Positions 24,666-35,500 of a DNA stretch of 64,000 bases are shown here, one piece after another (within the stretch, counting starts at the first letter, position 1; every line of letters begins with the position of its first letter). The DNA lies in NCBI RefSeq assembly GCF_028640845.1, contig NC_080541.1, positions 175,946,502 to 176,010,501 on the forward strand. Reading direction: 5' to 3'. The stretch is from Ahaetulla prasina (taxonomy: Eukaryota; Chordata; Lepidosauria; Squamata; Colubridae). The position numbers and the translations under genes were made by a program. A model generated the notes under the pieces. That model did not search any database. It was not told where the DNA came from and saw only the letters and a program-made list of their open reading frames with translations.

Positions 24666-24817
24666 ACATTCTTGCTGAATTTGCTTACAATCCAGCATAT
24701 TCATCTTATCAGTATGTCCCTTGGCCCCAGGCAATTTACAGATTCTATCCAGAGATCTTACCAACAACCAGTGAAGAAAACATTCCTTGCACTACAGAAT
24801 TCCTACATAAGATATAA
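24666..24817 (+). repeat. Inverted copy of a 152-bp Ty3/gypsy integrase fragment inside the DIRS
   Basis: This stretch is the reverse complement of 23480-23631 with a single difference by eye (gctgaa versus gttgaa). It encodes the LAEFAYN to FLHKI part of a gypsy integrase on the plus strand, opposite to the host gypsy. It sits between the DIRS recombinase remnant and the internal complementary region, where no gypsy sequence belongs. Confidence 0.85.
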
Positions 24818-25135
24818 TGTCAGATGCCTCCCCTTCAGTATGAACCCGCTGCAAGACTCTGCATCCAAATGCTGCCTCAGCTGAGGGAAACTTGTCCAAT
24901 TTATAGTGCTTAATAAATGGCAAAGGAGAAGTCCAAATCGCCGCCCTACAAATTTCCAGCAGGGATGCCTGCGTAGCCCACGCTGCTGACGTGGCCACAT
25001 TGTGAGTTGAATGCACTGTCAAATGAACGGGCTTAGGCAAGGAACATAGCTAACCCGCCTTGGCGATCGTCTGCCGAATCCATCTGCCAATAATAGTAGG
25101 AGTCACCCTGCAACCTAAAGAAACTGTGATAAAAT
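24818..25135 (-). pseudogene. DIRS tyrosine recombinase, C-terminal remnant
   Basis: The minus strand reads across frames through IIGRWIRQTI, then HSTHNVATSAAWATQASL, then FIKHYKLDKF. These correspond to the DIRS recombinase C-terminal region. The HxxR box is altered (R of HSTR appears as H), and the tyrosine nucleophile within KHYKLD is present. The N-terminal recombinase and the methyltransferase-like domain are absent between here and RNase H, so this is an internally deleted copy. It is interrupted by stops and frameshifts. Confidence 0.7.
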
Positions 25136-25169
25136 GAACAACGACTCCATCTTTCACAAGTCAGCAGTT

Positions 25170-26620
25170 CTCTTAAGGTATATCTGAAGAGCCCTCTGGA
25201 TGTCCTGCGTATGCCAGCAGCACTCCAAAGGATGAGCCGGTGAGGGCAAAAATTGGGCAAGAATAGCTCTTGTATGTGATGGAAGGGCATATTGATTTTA
25301 GGGAGAATTTTAGGGACTGGGACCTGGTGCCCCCCTGGTGATTTATGTCCGCCTTTGCGGCGACATTGTCTATTAACACTAAGATGTGCTGGCCGGATAT
25401 CGATCCTCGAAAGTGACGGATGCCCAGATACACTGCACACAACTCTAGCCAGTTGATGTTTCATTGCCGTTCATGGACAGTCCACCTGCCTTGCGCTATA
25501 TGCAACTGGAAAGGCGTTCCCCAGCCAAAGAGGCTGGTGTCTGTTGTCACCACCAGCCACTGGGTAATGTGAAACAAACAGCCCTTGGCGATGGCTGCTG
25601 ACCGCCAGCAGGTGAGGGATCTGAGAACATCCTTGGAGACTTGGACCCTGGTTGATGAAGTGCCTCTGTCCGCCTTCTGGAATGGCAAGAGAAACCATTG
25701 AATGTCTCTAGTGTGTAATCTAGCCCATGGAGTGATGGAAAATATTTTGAGATTATAATTATCTGAGATTATTTTGCCCAGGAGCTGAGACAACAGGATC
25801 AGGGATACCTTACGCTCCTGTTGGACCCTACATGCAAGGGCTTTTAGACTGTCCCGACGCTCCTGGGACAAATATACTCTACACTCAATGGAGTCAATCG
25901 CCGCTCCCAAATGGAGCAGACAGGTTGCCCGAGTCAAATGACTCTTCTCTATGTTAACGGAGAACCCATGGGACTTCAGACATTGGAGTGTTACCTGGAG
26001 GTCTTCTGTGGCCCACTGTACCAAGCAGGACAAGATTAAAATGTAATCCAGCTTGGCCCTGAGGGAAGCCACCAAAGCAGCTAAAACCTTAGTAAAGGTA
26101 CGGGGTGCTGAGGAAAGCCCAAAAGGCAAGGCCCTATATTGATAATGGGCACCTGTATAATAAAACCATAGATACTTCCGATGGGAGGGACGTATTGGAA
26201 TATGCAGGTATGCCTCAGTAATGTCAATAGAGGTGAGGAAGTCGTCCCTCCTAACGCCATCAAGGATGGATCGAAGAGACTTCATTTTGAACCGTTTATA
26301 TATAATGTACCAGTTCAGTCATTTAAGGTCTAGAATGGGTCTCCACCCCACCCCACCCCCGAAGCTTTGGGAACGAGAAATAAAAGGGAATAGAACCCCT
26401 ACCCGAATTGATCCTCCAGTACCCTCTGGATCGCACTGATGTCCAGTAGGTGCTTTACTGCCAAATCCATGAGGATCTTTTTGTTCTTGTCGTTAGACAC
26501 CGGGCAGCATATAAAAAACTCCAGAGGAGTGGAGAGAAATTCTAGGGATAAGCCAGATCGTACAGTATCCCTGACCCAGGTATAAGATGTAGTTTCCTCC
26601 TAACTGTTGGCAAACAGGGC
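25170..26620 (-). pseudogene. DIRS reverse transcriptase and RNase H, inactivated
   Basis: An open minus-strand frame of 274 codons (25461-26285) carries the RT palm: FLTSIDITEAYLHIPI, then LPFGLSSAPRTF, then KLDYILIL in place of the usual YLDDILI. The second catalytic aspartate is therefore lost. Upstream of it, across two stops, is the RT fingers segment (VPKASGVGWRPILDLK) to about 26400. Downstream, after TDTSLFGWG, the RNase H continues in another frame as ILVLIDNVAAKADINHQGG (25173-25442). The order RT-RH-recombinase and the motif style are those of DIRS elements rather than Ty3/gypsy. Confidence 0.85.
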
Positions 26621-26841
26621 CAGTCTGCTGTCAATAGGAGGATCAGGAATGCAGTTAGCGCCGCCGGCGGAGCAAACGACTCCCTCCCCCTCGAAAGGGC
26701 CATTTACTCAAAAAGGGTTTACCTCATAATGACCTGTCTTGGTGCCCTCTCTGCCTTGGAGTAAAATTACACTGGAAGTGTGAAGAACCAGCACCCCACT
26801 CAGAACTCCAAAACTGTGGTGATGCGAAAATGGAATGTAGC

Positions 26842-28099
26842 TGAGAATTGCCAGAATGTTCAAGGATAAATCCAAAAAATGTTGGAAGAGCCATCAGCGC
26901 TCCATGGCTTAGGACCCGGGTACTTACGAGACCGCCTGCTGTTACCCTATGCCTCCCACCGACCCGTACGCTCTCATAGAGAGGGTCTCCTCAGGGTGCC
27001 GTCCGCCAAACAGTGTCGGCTGGTGGCCCCCAGGGGTAGGGCCTTCTCTGTGGGAGCATCGACGCTCTGGAATGAACTCCCCCCTGGCCTACGTCAAGTG
27101 CCTGATCTTCGGACCTTCCGTTGTGAGCTAAAAACATACTTATTTATTCAAGCGGAACTGGCATAATAGTTTGATTTTAAATTGGGGTTTTATTAATATT
27201 CTTAAATATTTTAAATTTAATTTTAATTATTAGCCATTTTTGTAATTTTGATATGTTTTAATTTGTTTTAATTGTACATATTGTGTATTTTATCTCCGGC
27301 TGTACACCGCCCTGAGTCCTTCGGGAGAAGGGCGGTATAAAAATTCAATAAATAATAATAAATAATAATAACAATAAAGATAGCTGGATCATACTACCAT
27401 ATGTGGTGGACATGCATCGAAGCTAGAAGATATTGGACTAAAATACACACATGGTTGGAGAAAATGATTAAAAAACATATAGGCTTTAAGCCAGAAGTTT
27501 TTCTGTTGGGGATTACATCTGAAACATAAAGTAGAGAATTAAAATTTTTGAATGTTATAACAGCAGCTAGGATTGTGTTTTCTAAAAATTGGAAAAATTG
27601 GAGAAACTAACTTTGCAAGATGAAATCATTCGCAAGATAATGGAATGTGCAGAAACGAGTAAATTGACATTCGAAATCAGAGAACAAGAAGATAAGCAAT
27701 ATTATAAGATATGGGATTTATTTTATCAATGGTTAGAAGGAAGGATATGCTAGAAAAGATTTGAGAAAGGTTGCTATCAAGAGAAATAATTGAATTAAAT
27801 TTATTTAGGAGGATGGAATGAATAATGTTATCAGATAAAATACTAATTTGGGGAAATTAACGTGAAATGGGAGCATGAAATGTTATAGCCATTGGTTAAT
27901 TAAAAATTGATTGAGTAAGAGATTTGGATAGATATCAGATGGGGTAATGTAAGATTAGATGAATGAAAGATATGTTTATCTTGAAATTGTACAAGAGATG
28001 TGTAACCACCCCACCAACACACTGTAACTGGATTGAAGAGGCTTTTATGTTTGTTTGTTGTAAAAAATAAAAAAAACTTTTACAAAAAAAAGAAAGAAA
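26842..28099 (+). mobile_element. 5'-truncated L1 LINE inserted in the DIRS
   Basis: Flanked by target duplications gaaaatggaatgtagc (26826-26841) and gaaaatggaacgtagc (28100-28115), 15 of 16 identical. It opens in the ORF2 C-terminal region (ARMFKDKSKKCWK-like), is interrupted by the L2-like insertion, and resumes at SYYHMWWTC with EVFLLGIT and YYKIWDLFYQWLEG. It ends in the same type of 3' end and poly(A) as the L1 at 47-49 kb. It lies between the gag and RT parts of the DIRS. Confidence 0.85.
26895..27375 (+). mobile_element. L2-like (CR1-superfamily) LINE nested in the L1
   Basis: Begins abruptly in coding sequence (ALHGLGPGYLRDRLLLP-like) and continues to FSVGASTLWNELPPGLRQ and the stop. 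It then enters a 3' UTR ending ccttcgggagaagggcggta with an AATAAT tail. The last 95 codons are open. It splits the L1 codons for KCWK from those for GSYYHMWW, so it inserted after the L1 or into its source. Confidence 0.85.
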
Positions 28100-28115
28100 G
28101 AAAATGGAACGTAGC

Positions 28116-30475
28116 ACGATTCCCCCCCCCCCCATGTTGGGTAGTAGGCAAAATCTTCCTTTTGTCTTTAGTTTCAACGAGCAGTGGCTCCAGTGCTGCC
28201 CCAAACAATTTGTCCCCATCAAAGGGGGCGGAAGCCAAGCACCACTTGTGGCGGGCATCTGCCTGCCAATGCCTCAACCACAGTAAGCATCGGGCGGCTA
28301 TCGCAGAGGCCATAGTCCGAGAGGCGAAGCGGGCCAAGTGCAGTGTGACATCAGCTGAAAATTGCACTGAAGCAATAATTTTGTTGAGATCTTGTTGAGT
28401 TCTAGTATACTCAGCCAGGAGCTTATCCTGCAGTTGCTTGAGCAAAAGTAATGTTGCCCTGTTGAAAAAGGAGGCTGTAGTCATGGAACGGATAGCCCAG
28501 GCAGCTCCCTGGTGGGCTCTCTGAAGGACCTGGTCAGCCTGCCTATCATCAGGTTGCAAGATTTCTTCTGGCTGTCCTGGAATAGTGGATGTAGATAATG
28601 AAGCAACGATAGGAGGATCGATTGGAGGAGTCTGTAGAACCAATGCAAATTCTGGTCCCACATTGAAGTATCATTGGTCCGTGGATGAAGGAAGTGGGGC
28701 CCCCCTGGAGACGACCACTGCCACTTGACCATATCCTCAAACAGGCATGGAGCAGGGATTGTGTCCACCGCTTGATCAGGTTCAGAAAAAAGCATATCTG
28801 CGGTCCCACATGAAGGAGCAGATCAGGGGTGAAATGCTCCCGGTTTGGACTGGATCGCGCGATCCGGTAACAATGGGGGGCAGGTAGTTCGGAGAACCAG
28901 TAGCAAAAATACCTGCCCACCTGCTCCCCTGCCCATGCCCACCCAATCGCCCGGTCCCCACTTGCCTACTTGCTGCTTTTTTTGGGCTTGCTCCTGCCTT
29001 GCTTTGCTTTGGCTGCTGCAATCAATTGCATCAGCTAGCAACTGAATCTGCCTGCCTGCAATCCATCTCATCAATGAGCAACTCACTCTGTCTGTCTTGT
29101 CCTTTGAATTGGGTAAGTAAGGGGGGGAGCTTTAAAAAATAGTTAATTGGGGCTTTTTAAAAGAGTTTTTTTTTTAGACATAGCAATTAACTTTAAATTG
29201 CTACATCTAAATTTAAAAGGAAGTTTTAAATTTAACTGCTTTTATCTAAAAATATAAATAAAATAAAATAAAATAAAATAATAAAATATTTGTGCAGTTT
29301 TCTGAGATTTGGTGTGTTTCTGTAGTGTTTCACTCTAGGTACCCAAACTCACAAAATCTCACAAAGCTGTATGTGGCATTTTGTGTGGGTGTGAGTCAGT
29401 TGTGTTGTGTTGTGTGTGTGTAAAGTGTGAAACTTGGTTTTTGGTACCTCTTATTGTTTTGTATATTTTGTTTATTATTTTTGTTATTTATTGTTATTGG
29501 CAACGGCCACCCAGTCATCTCACCACCAAGCCATGCCCACCAATTAAGCCACGCCCACAGAACTGGTAGGGAAAATTTTTAGATTTCACCCTTGAACAGA
29601 TATAGACTCACCAGCTGGTGAGCTAAGCTGAGCCACGTTGGTGGCCTTGAAAAGTAATGACTTAAAAATATTAGGCAGGAAGAGCCCTGCAAACTATGGT
29701 AGTTTGGGTAATAAACCCTCATCATCGGATAGATCAGGATCTCTGTGTTCAACTTCCTCAAGGAGTAATAGCTGGCTCCCGAATGAGTGGGTAGGCGAAG
29801 CTGGGTCCCCATATGATTGACATTCATCCAAGTCCGGATCAACATGAGCGACTGAGATGCTAGAACGCTCAGATGGCTCCAGGCTATGCAGCTGAATGCT
29901 GGCCGACAGACTCTGTTGGATGGCATTAGAAATGATGACCTGGAGATTGTCAGGTAATAGAAAGTCTTGGCTCACCACAGGATGGATAATGTCCATCGCT
30001 TTTTTAATCATCTCCTGAGGGGCCACTGTGGGAATCTGAGTGGTTCCACTCTGTGAAAATGGTACCAGAGAAATAGAAGGTATCCCCCACACAACCCTGC
30101 CATAGATATCAATACTGGGCAACCCTGCAATGAAACCTGGTTTGGAGAGCCAGCAGGTGCCACCTGGTGTTCAGGAATCATGACTGGGAGACAAGGGTCA
30201 GATTGCGAGGCCAAGTTAGAGGGCGTGGTAACTACCCTGTTACAAATTTTTTGAAGGGCGTGATCCTGCCATTTCTCATCTCAAAGAGATGCTTTAGAAA
30301 CAGTTTTATGGCAGACAAGTTTGTAGTGAGTTGTGGAAACACCCTTACTATGACGGCTGCCTCCAGTGACATCAGCCGTAGAGCGCCCTGGTACACTGTC
30401 CATTATATCTAACTCCACTCTTTCAGGAGAATGCGAGGACCTGGCTCTCTTGGATTTGGATAATGCCTTAGGCAT
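28116..30475 (-). pseudogene. DIRS gag, interrupted by a hAT
   Basis: A probable start is at 30475 (MPKALSKSKRARSS), followed by a long acidic/serine-rich N-terminal region (29694-30122 open). After the hAT insertion comes a C-terminal segment open at 28080-28661, with AIAARCLLWLRHWQADA and KWCLASAPFDGDKLFG. The latter motifs are those I associate with vertebrate DIRS gag. There are several frameshifts between segments. The hAT at 28824-29593 separates the N- and C-terminal halves. Confidence 0.75.
28824..29593 (+). mobile_element. Nonautonomous hAT (caggggtgaaat family), copy 1
   Basis: Ends caggggtgaaatgctcc and tagatttcaccctt. The flanks gagcagat (28816-28823) and gaacagat (29594-29601) are an 8-bp duplication with one mismatch. 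The interior has an AAAAT microsatellite, a gatttggtgtgtttctgtag segment and its complement-like partner, and the acgcccacc...aagcca tail shared with the copies at 34.5 and 41.5 kb. It lies inside the DIRS gag. Confidence 0.85.
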
Positions 30476-30670
30476 TTTAAATTTTAGGTCTCTGCCACCT
30501 GAAACGATACAGAAGAGAGACAATGCAGACTGGCTCAATGGAAGGAACGCTAAGCTCCAAAATAGCTGCCATTACCAGAAAACGTGCGGCTTTGGCAATG
30601 CCCCGTCAGTAAAGGCAGCGGTGGTGGTAAGGGTCAATAAAATAGGCTGCTGTCACAATCCTCGTGCCGC

Positions 30671-30836
30671 GTAAGATAGCGGCGCTGTAATGGCGGCCGA
30701 AGTAATGAGGCCTTTGCTCAGGATGGAGCTGAAGCTCCTGTGATTATGCTCATTCTACAGAAAATAGCGGCACTGTAATGGCAGCCAAAATAATGTGGCC
30801 TTTGTGCTGGCAGAGCTGAAGCTCCTATGAATAATG
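30671..30836. repeat. Tandem pair in the DIRS leader
   Basis: Two copies of a unit of about 75 bases: gatagcggcgctgtaatggc...gagctgaagctcctgtgat and aatagcggcactgtaatggc...gagctgaagctcctatga, about 90 bases apart. They lie between the gag start and the right terminal repeat. The region is rich in atggcgg motifs of the YY1 type, so it may be the DIRS promoter. Confidence 0.6.
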
Positions 30837-31514
30837 TCCTTGCTGCAGCTACTAGAAAGGGCATGAAGCCCAACAATGGCGGCTGTCATCTGAGAAGGAG
30901 CGCGAAACTCTGCGATTCGGCTAGCCACTGCCAATACAACAAAAGGAACAAAAGCGCGAAGTTCCTCAGTCAGACAGAGTTCCAGCAAGCGGCTGATGAT
31001 AATTGCGCCCCTTCTTTTATTTGGGAAGTGGTTTTAGGCCTATGGCCAAATAACAGGCAGGCCAAATGGGAGCGCAAAGCTCCAAGTTAATCACAAGCAC
31101 CAGGCAATGTAAGAATCTCTCAAAATGGCTGCCCGACAGGCCCTTGCATAAAGCGCGAAAGTAATTGAAATCCGGCTTCCCACTGGTCCCAGGAATGCGA
31201 AGCTCCATTATCTGAATCTCAGCTGTCCTTAAGAGCACTAGAGTCCACCTCAGGTAACCCAGAATGCCTGCTGTTCAATGGGCTCAGTAGTTTCGCAGAG
31301 CTGCAAGTTTAAATTCTGTAGACAGCCGAGAGGCCCCTGTCAACGGCTAGAGCCGAAGCCCCAGCCAACGGGGAATTCAAATTCCAGCAATGCTGGTATA
31401 ATACAGTCACTCACAGTAGAAGATCAGAAAGGTAAAGTCCAGAACAAATTCAGCAGAAATTATCCAGAATGGAGGAGAAAGCTCTTGACATGATCGTCCA
31501 ATCTGAAGGACTGA

Positions 31515-31625
31515 GTCAAAAGCTGGAAGCCCCTAGCAATAAGGACGGAACTTAACAACTCAGACAGACTCAGTCCTTCAATCTGAACAGAAGAGTACTA
31601 CCCATGCCTGGCTGCTATCTCCACC
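31515..31625. repeat. DIRS terminal repeat, right copy
   Basis: Reverse-complement counterpart of 24357-24475: aaaagctggaagcccctagc through gagtactacccatgcctggc to tatctcc. The outer edge continues ccaccactatggagaa, whose complement (ttctccatagtggtgg) occurs in the internal complementary region at about 24607-24622. Confidence 0.85.
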
Positions 31626-31637
31626 ACTATGGAGAAC

Positions 31638-32338
31638 AACCTGTCTTTCTATTTCCAGCTTTTCATGTTGTTCTGATTTACGGTGCAACTCAAAGTTGCA
31701 TGGGTGAAGTTTTGTTGCATTTGTGGTGGGTGATTCTGGCTTATGTGGGGCTGTGTCTGGAAGTTTGTTTTGAAAGCCTGGAATGTACGAGATGTAAAAA
31801 TAGAAGCAGAAGAAAAATTATGCCCACCCCATTTGTCCACAGGTGAGAGATTGATCATTCTGGAAAACCTGTACACTCTTATGAACTGTATGAACTTTTA
31901 TAGGGTGGATTATTCCTTCCAGTTTATGTCTCCATTGTTGAAAGGCATTTTTATTGCCAGCATTTCTTTAGTGAAAATGTAATAGTTCCTTTCTGTGGGA
32001 AGATCATTCTAAGTAAAAGGCAGATGGTAGTAACTCTGTCCATGCTTCCTTTTTTGGAGCATGAATGCTCCTACGGCCATATTTGAAGTGACTGCAATGC
32101 AAAGGAGAGGGGGGAGTTGTAGAAGAGGGGCTAAGAAGCAAAAACCATTTTAACTTTTGAAATGCCATTGCTCTTGGGTTAACCAGAGAATCACTGACCC
32201 TTTCTTAGAAAGTGAGACAGCAGTTTTACATGGTCAGCAAAATTAGGGATGAGTTAGAAAAGTCCCAAAAGCATTGCATATCTTTTACATTATTGGAGGT
32301 GTGGTGGGGGGAGTGAGGAGCGCCATGATAGAATAGAC
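31638..32338 (-). pseudogene. Ty3/gypsy RNase H segment
   Basis: Minus strand read across frames: YYIFTKEMLAI, FQQWRHKLEGI, VFQNDQSLTCGQMGW, then FYFYISYIPGFQNKL. These correspond to the gypsy RNase H (the E-LLAI and N-R-W / FxF-I-YIPG-N-KADALSR region). It is directly adjacent to the DIRS right end and joins logically to the integrase at 24323. The distal part toward 32338 is less legible. Confidence 0.7.
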
Positions 32339-32684
32339 CTATGATGGAGAACCTATGGCATGCGTGCTGGAAGTGGCACGCAGAGCCATCTCTCTGGGCA
32401 TTGCTCTTCTGGGTTCTGGTGTGCCAGCCAGCTGGTCTTCACATGGTGAGAACGCTGGAAACCGGAAGAACAGCCATCCGGCATGCGCATGTGCACCGTC
32501 CACCTGGTCTTCCACTTTCTGGCACGCATGCATGCATGAAGACCGGCTGGCCGGTGCGCATGCGTGCTAGAAACAGGATGATCATCTTCCAGGTGTGCGC
32601 ATGCTCTTCTGGTTTCTGGCAACACAAGTGTGCGTGCACATGCTCCCTTTTGGCACTTGGTGCCAAAAAGGTTTGCCAACACTG
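32339..32684. mobile_element. Nonautonomous hAT in the gypsy pol
   Basis: The left end ctatgatggagaacctatgg and right end ggtttgccaacactg resemble the cagtgatggcgaacc hAT ends. The flanks gaatagac (32331-32338) and aaatagac (32685-32692) are an 8-bp duplication with one mismatch. The interior is CpG- and gcatgcgc-rich. Overlapping open frames on both strands are incidental. It separates gypsy RT from RNase H. Confidence 0.8.
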
Positions 32685-32692
32685 AAATAGAC

Positions 32693-33250
32693 TATACCTT
32701 TGCTGGATCCATCTGTATACCTTCTGTGGAGATTGTATATCCCAAACAGTTTAATTTAAGCAGATCAAATGGTTATTTTTCTAATTTGGCAAAGAGCTTG
32801 TTTTCCCATAACTTCTGCAATATATTTCTGACAGTGGCATGCAAAAAGGAATATTCGCAATATATTAATAAGCCAATAAAAACTAGTATGTCATCTAAGT
32901 ATACTACCATACACTAATCTATAATTTCTGAAAATATATAGTTCATGAATCTAGAAAAAAACAGCTGTGCAATCAACAGGTGGAAAGTTTGTGTATTGAC
33001 ACTTGCTGTATCTTGTAACAAAGTCTGTTAAATACCTCCCCTTTCATTATGATTAGGTTGTAAGGTCTTCTCAAGTCCAGTTTATTTGAGAAATGAAGGG
33101 AGGAGGCTCCGTTGCATGTCATTAAAAGTTTTTAAATTATACTTTTCAGAGAAAATTGCTTTCTTTATACTAACAGGAGAACAAAGTTTTTAAAAGCCCT
33201 ATTTTTTTTCTTAAAAAAAAAAGACCAGGAAAGAATTTTTCAAAACATAA
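32693..33250 (-). pseudogene. Ty3/gypsy reverse transcriptase segment
   Basis: Minus strand, with stops: KLDLRRPYNLI (about 33080), RFMNYIFSEIID, VVYLDDILVF with an intact YLDD (about 32900), ENKLFAKLEK, and LNCLGYTISTEGIQMDP at the right of the hAT. This is the RT palm and thumb of a gypsy element. A weaker FFLRKK-like fingers motif extends to about 33230. Gag and protease upstream were not identified with confidence. Confidence 0.8.
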
Positions 33251-34487
33251 TTGATTCAAAACACCAGAGTAAGCAGGCATACAGATATAGGGCTTGATTT
33301 CTGTGCTTGACCAGACAAGGCATATAACATCTAAATGGCAATATTGAGAAACACTCTGAAAGAAATGAATCTTCAGAGGTTTTTTATTGTGTCTGGATTT
33401 CAAAGGTATTATAAGTCTAATTAATAAAACAGAAATATGAAATCTTACTGAGAAAGAAGCTGGGAAAGCCATGTATCAGAACTTAAGGCTATAGAAACAT
33501 AATATCTGGTACCTATGAAATGACTTATGTCTGTTAATGTAAAAGACCAAACTGTAATTCACATCAAAGCTATGTAAAGATGATCCCCAATATCCAACAA
33601 GATTAAGAGAAATGTTTGATGGTACAATGTCTTGAGAAAAATAGAAATCATAAACCATTTTAGAGATAAAGTTATGTTAAATCACAGCAATGATCTTGTC
33701 ATAATATCAAATCAGACTAAATGGCTCAACCTGGAAGATACTACACTTGCTAGTGTTTTTTTTTAAAGAAGTTCCACTAAGGGGCCATTTTAGAAAAAGG
33801 AGGAGGGGAAAGTACATAAAAGTAACGTAAGTATATTGGTTGTTATGTGTGAAAAAAAACTCCATAAACAGACTCACGAAAGGCAGAAATATTAGATAAA
33901 TACCCTTTTAAGGAGGAAGCCTATAATTTTTAGATAATTTTTCAAAAATTGAATACCATGTTGATTAAAACAGAAAACAATCCATTTTTGGAGATCTTTT
34001 GTAGCAAAACATGTAAAGGCTGTATATTTGGCTTGCAACATTAGACAGCAGGAGGTTTCCAAGTGACATCAATACTTGCTGGATTATAAAATGGAATTTA
34101 ACAAATACAAATTCACCATATTGTTAACTGAAAGATACAATATGATTGTGGCCTGAAGTGAAAATGAATATAGAAGGGAATACAGCATAATCTGTCTTCA
34201 CCCAGTTGATGGAAATCTGAAGATCAAAACTATTAGGACAGTGAAGGATAATCATAATGCCACAAGGTCTGGGTGTTTATTGTTTTTCCTTTTCACTGAA
34301 ATAGTTATCTGCATGATTCCTCAAACTCAGAATAGGAGGTGGAGAAATGAGGGTCCAGCATACAACCAGAAAGACATCCTAACTGTTCTTGTGGCGAGTA
34401 ATGCCACAATTCACTAAATTAATCACGATTGGTTTTGAAACCAACAAATCTTCAAATTCTGTTTTCTTGGTTAACTGAAGTACTGAC

Positions 34488-35162
34488 CAGGGGTAAAATG
34501 CTCCCGGTTCGGACCAGCTGACGCAATCCGGTAGTGATGGCGGCTGCTGGTTCAGAGGACCGGTAGCAAAAATCCCTGCCCCCCCCGCCTCTGCTGAGCC
34601 GCACCATCAGCAGAGGTTGTTTTTTTTACTTTTAAAAGCCGGTTTTTCTTCAGCCGAAACATGCCTTTAAAAGTAAAAAAAAGCCTTTGAGAATCCCGCC
34701 CCTCAGCTGAGATCGGCAGAGCCTTTAAACTTTTTTTTTTTTAAATTAAAGTCTCCTCTGGCGATCTCACCTGAGTTCCTCATCAGCAGACCCTTACTTG
34801 TACTCTTACTTTAAGAAAACATGTTTTCTACAAGTAAGAGTAGAGATTCTAAGGCACTTACCTGATTACTGATGAACGCATGGCTCTTTTTCCAGCCCGA
34901 AAGCAGTTTCACTTTCAGCCAGACAGAATCAATTGCTTAGCTAATCTATTTCCTCAGTGATCAACTAATGCTGGCTGGCTTTGCAGGCTGAGGAACTCTG
35001 GGAATTGAAATCCACAATAAAATAATAAAATAAAATAAAATAAAATAAAATAAAATAAAATAATAAAATAAAATATTTGTGCAGCTTTCTGAGATTTGGT
35101 GTGTTTCTGTAGTGTTTCACTCTAACTACACAAACACACAAAATCTCAGAAAGCTGTATGTG

Positions 35163-35201
<39 letters not shown>

Positions 35202-35500
35202 TTGTGTTGTGTGTGTGTAAAGTGTGAAAGTTGGTTTTTGAGCTTTTTGTGGCTGTGTGAAGTGTGAAGTGCAGCTGCTTTTACATTGTGTGTGAGTCAG
35301 TTGTGTTGTGTTGTGTTGTGTGTGTGTAAAGTGTGAAAGTTGGTTTTTGGTACCTCTTATTGTTTTTTATACTTTGTTTATTATTTTTATTATTTATTGT
35401 TATTGGCCACGCCCACCCAGTCATCTGACCACCAAGCCATGCCCACCAATTAAGCCATGCCCACAGAACCGGTAGGGAAAATTTTTAGATTTCACCCCTG
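34488..35500 (+). mobile_element. Nonautonomous hAT (caggggtgaaat family), copy 2
   Basis: Starts caggggtaaaatgctcccgg and ends agatttcacccctg. The flanks gtactgac (34480-34487) and gtactgat (35501-35508) are an 8-bp duplication with one mismatch. It contains an AAAAT microsatellite (about 35020-35072), a GT microsatellite (about 35168-35199) and internal inverted repeats. Confidence 0.9.

Larger units (their letters stand above)
24324..31637 (-). mobile_element. DIRS-family tyrosine-recombinase retrotransposon, nearly full structure, inactivated
   Basis: On the minus strand the order is inverted terminal repeat, leader, gag, reverse transcriptase, RNase H, tyrosine recombinase remnant, internal complementary region and second terminal repeat. 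This is the standard DIRS layout. Both terminal repeats and the internal complementary region are legible. The element interrupts a Ty3/gypsy pol between RNase H and integrase. DIRS elements integrate by recombinase without target duplication, and none is seen. It has later insertions of a hAT (28824-29593) and an L1 carrying an L2-like LINE (26842-28099). The RT catalytic motif is damaged, most of the recombinase is missing, and there are many stops. Confidence 0.85.

Noticed and set aside
32339..32685. Six overlapping frames of 64-114 codons
   Set aside because: All fall inside a hAT element rich in gcatgcgc; no known protein.
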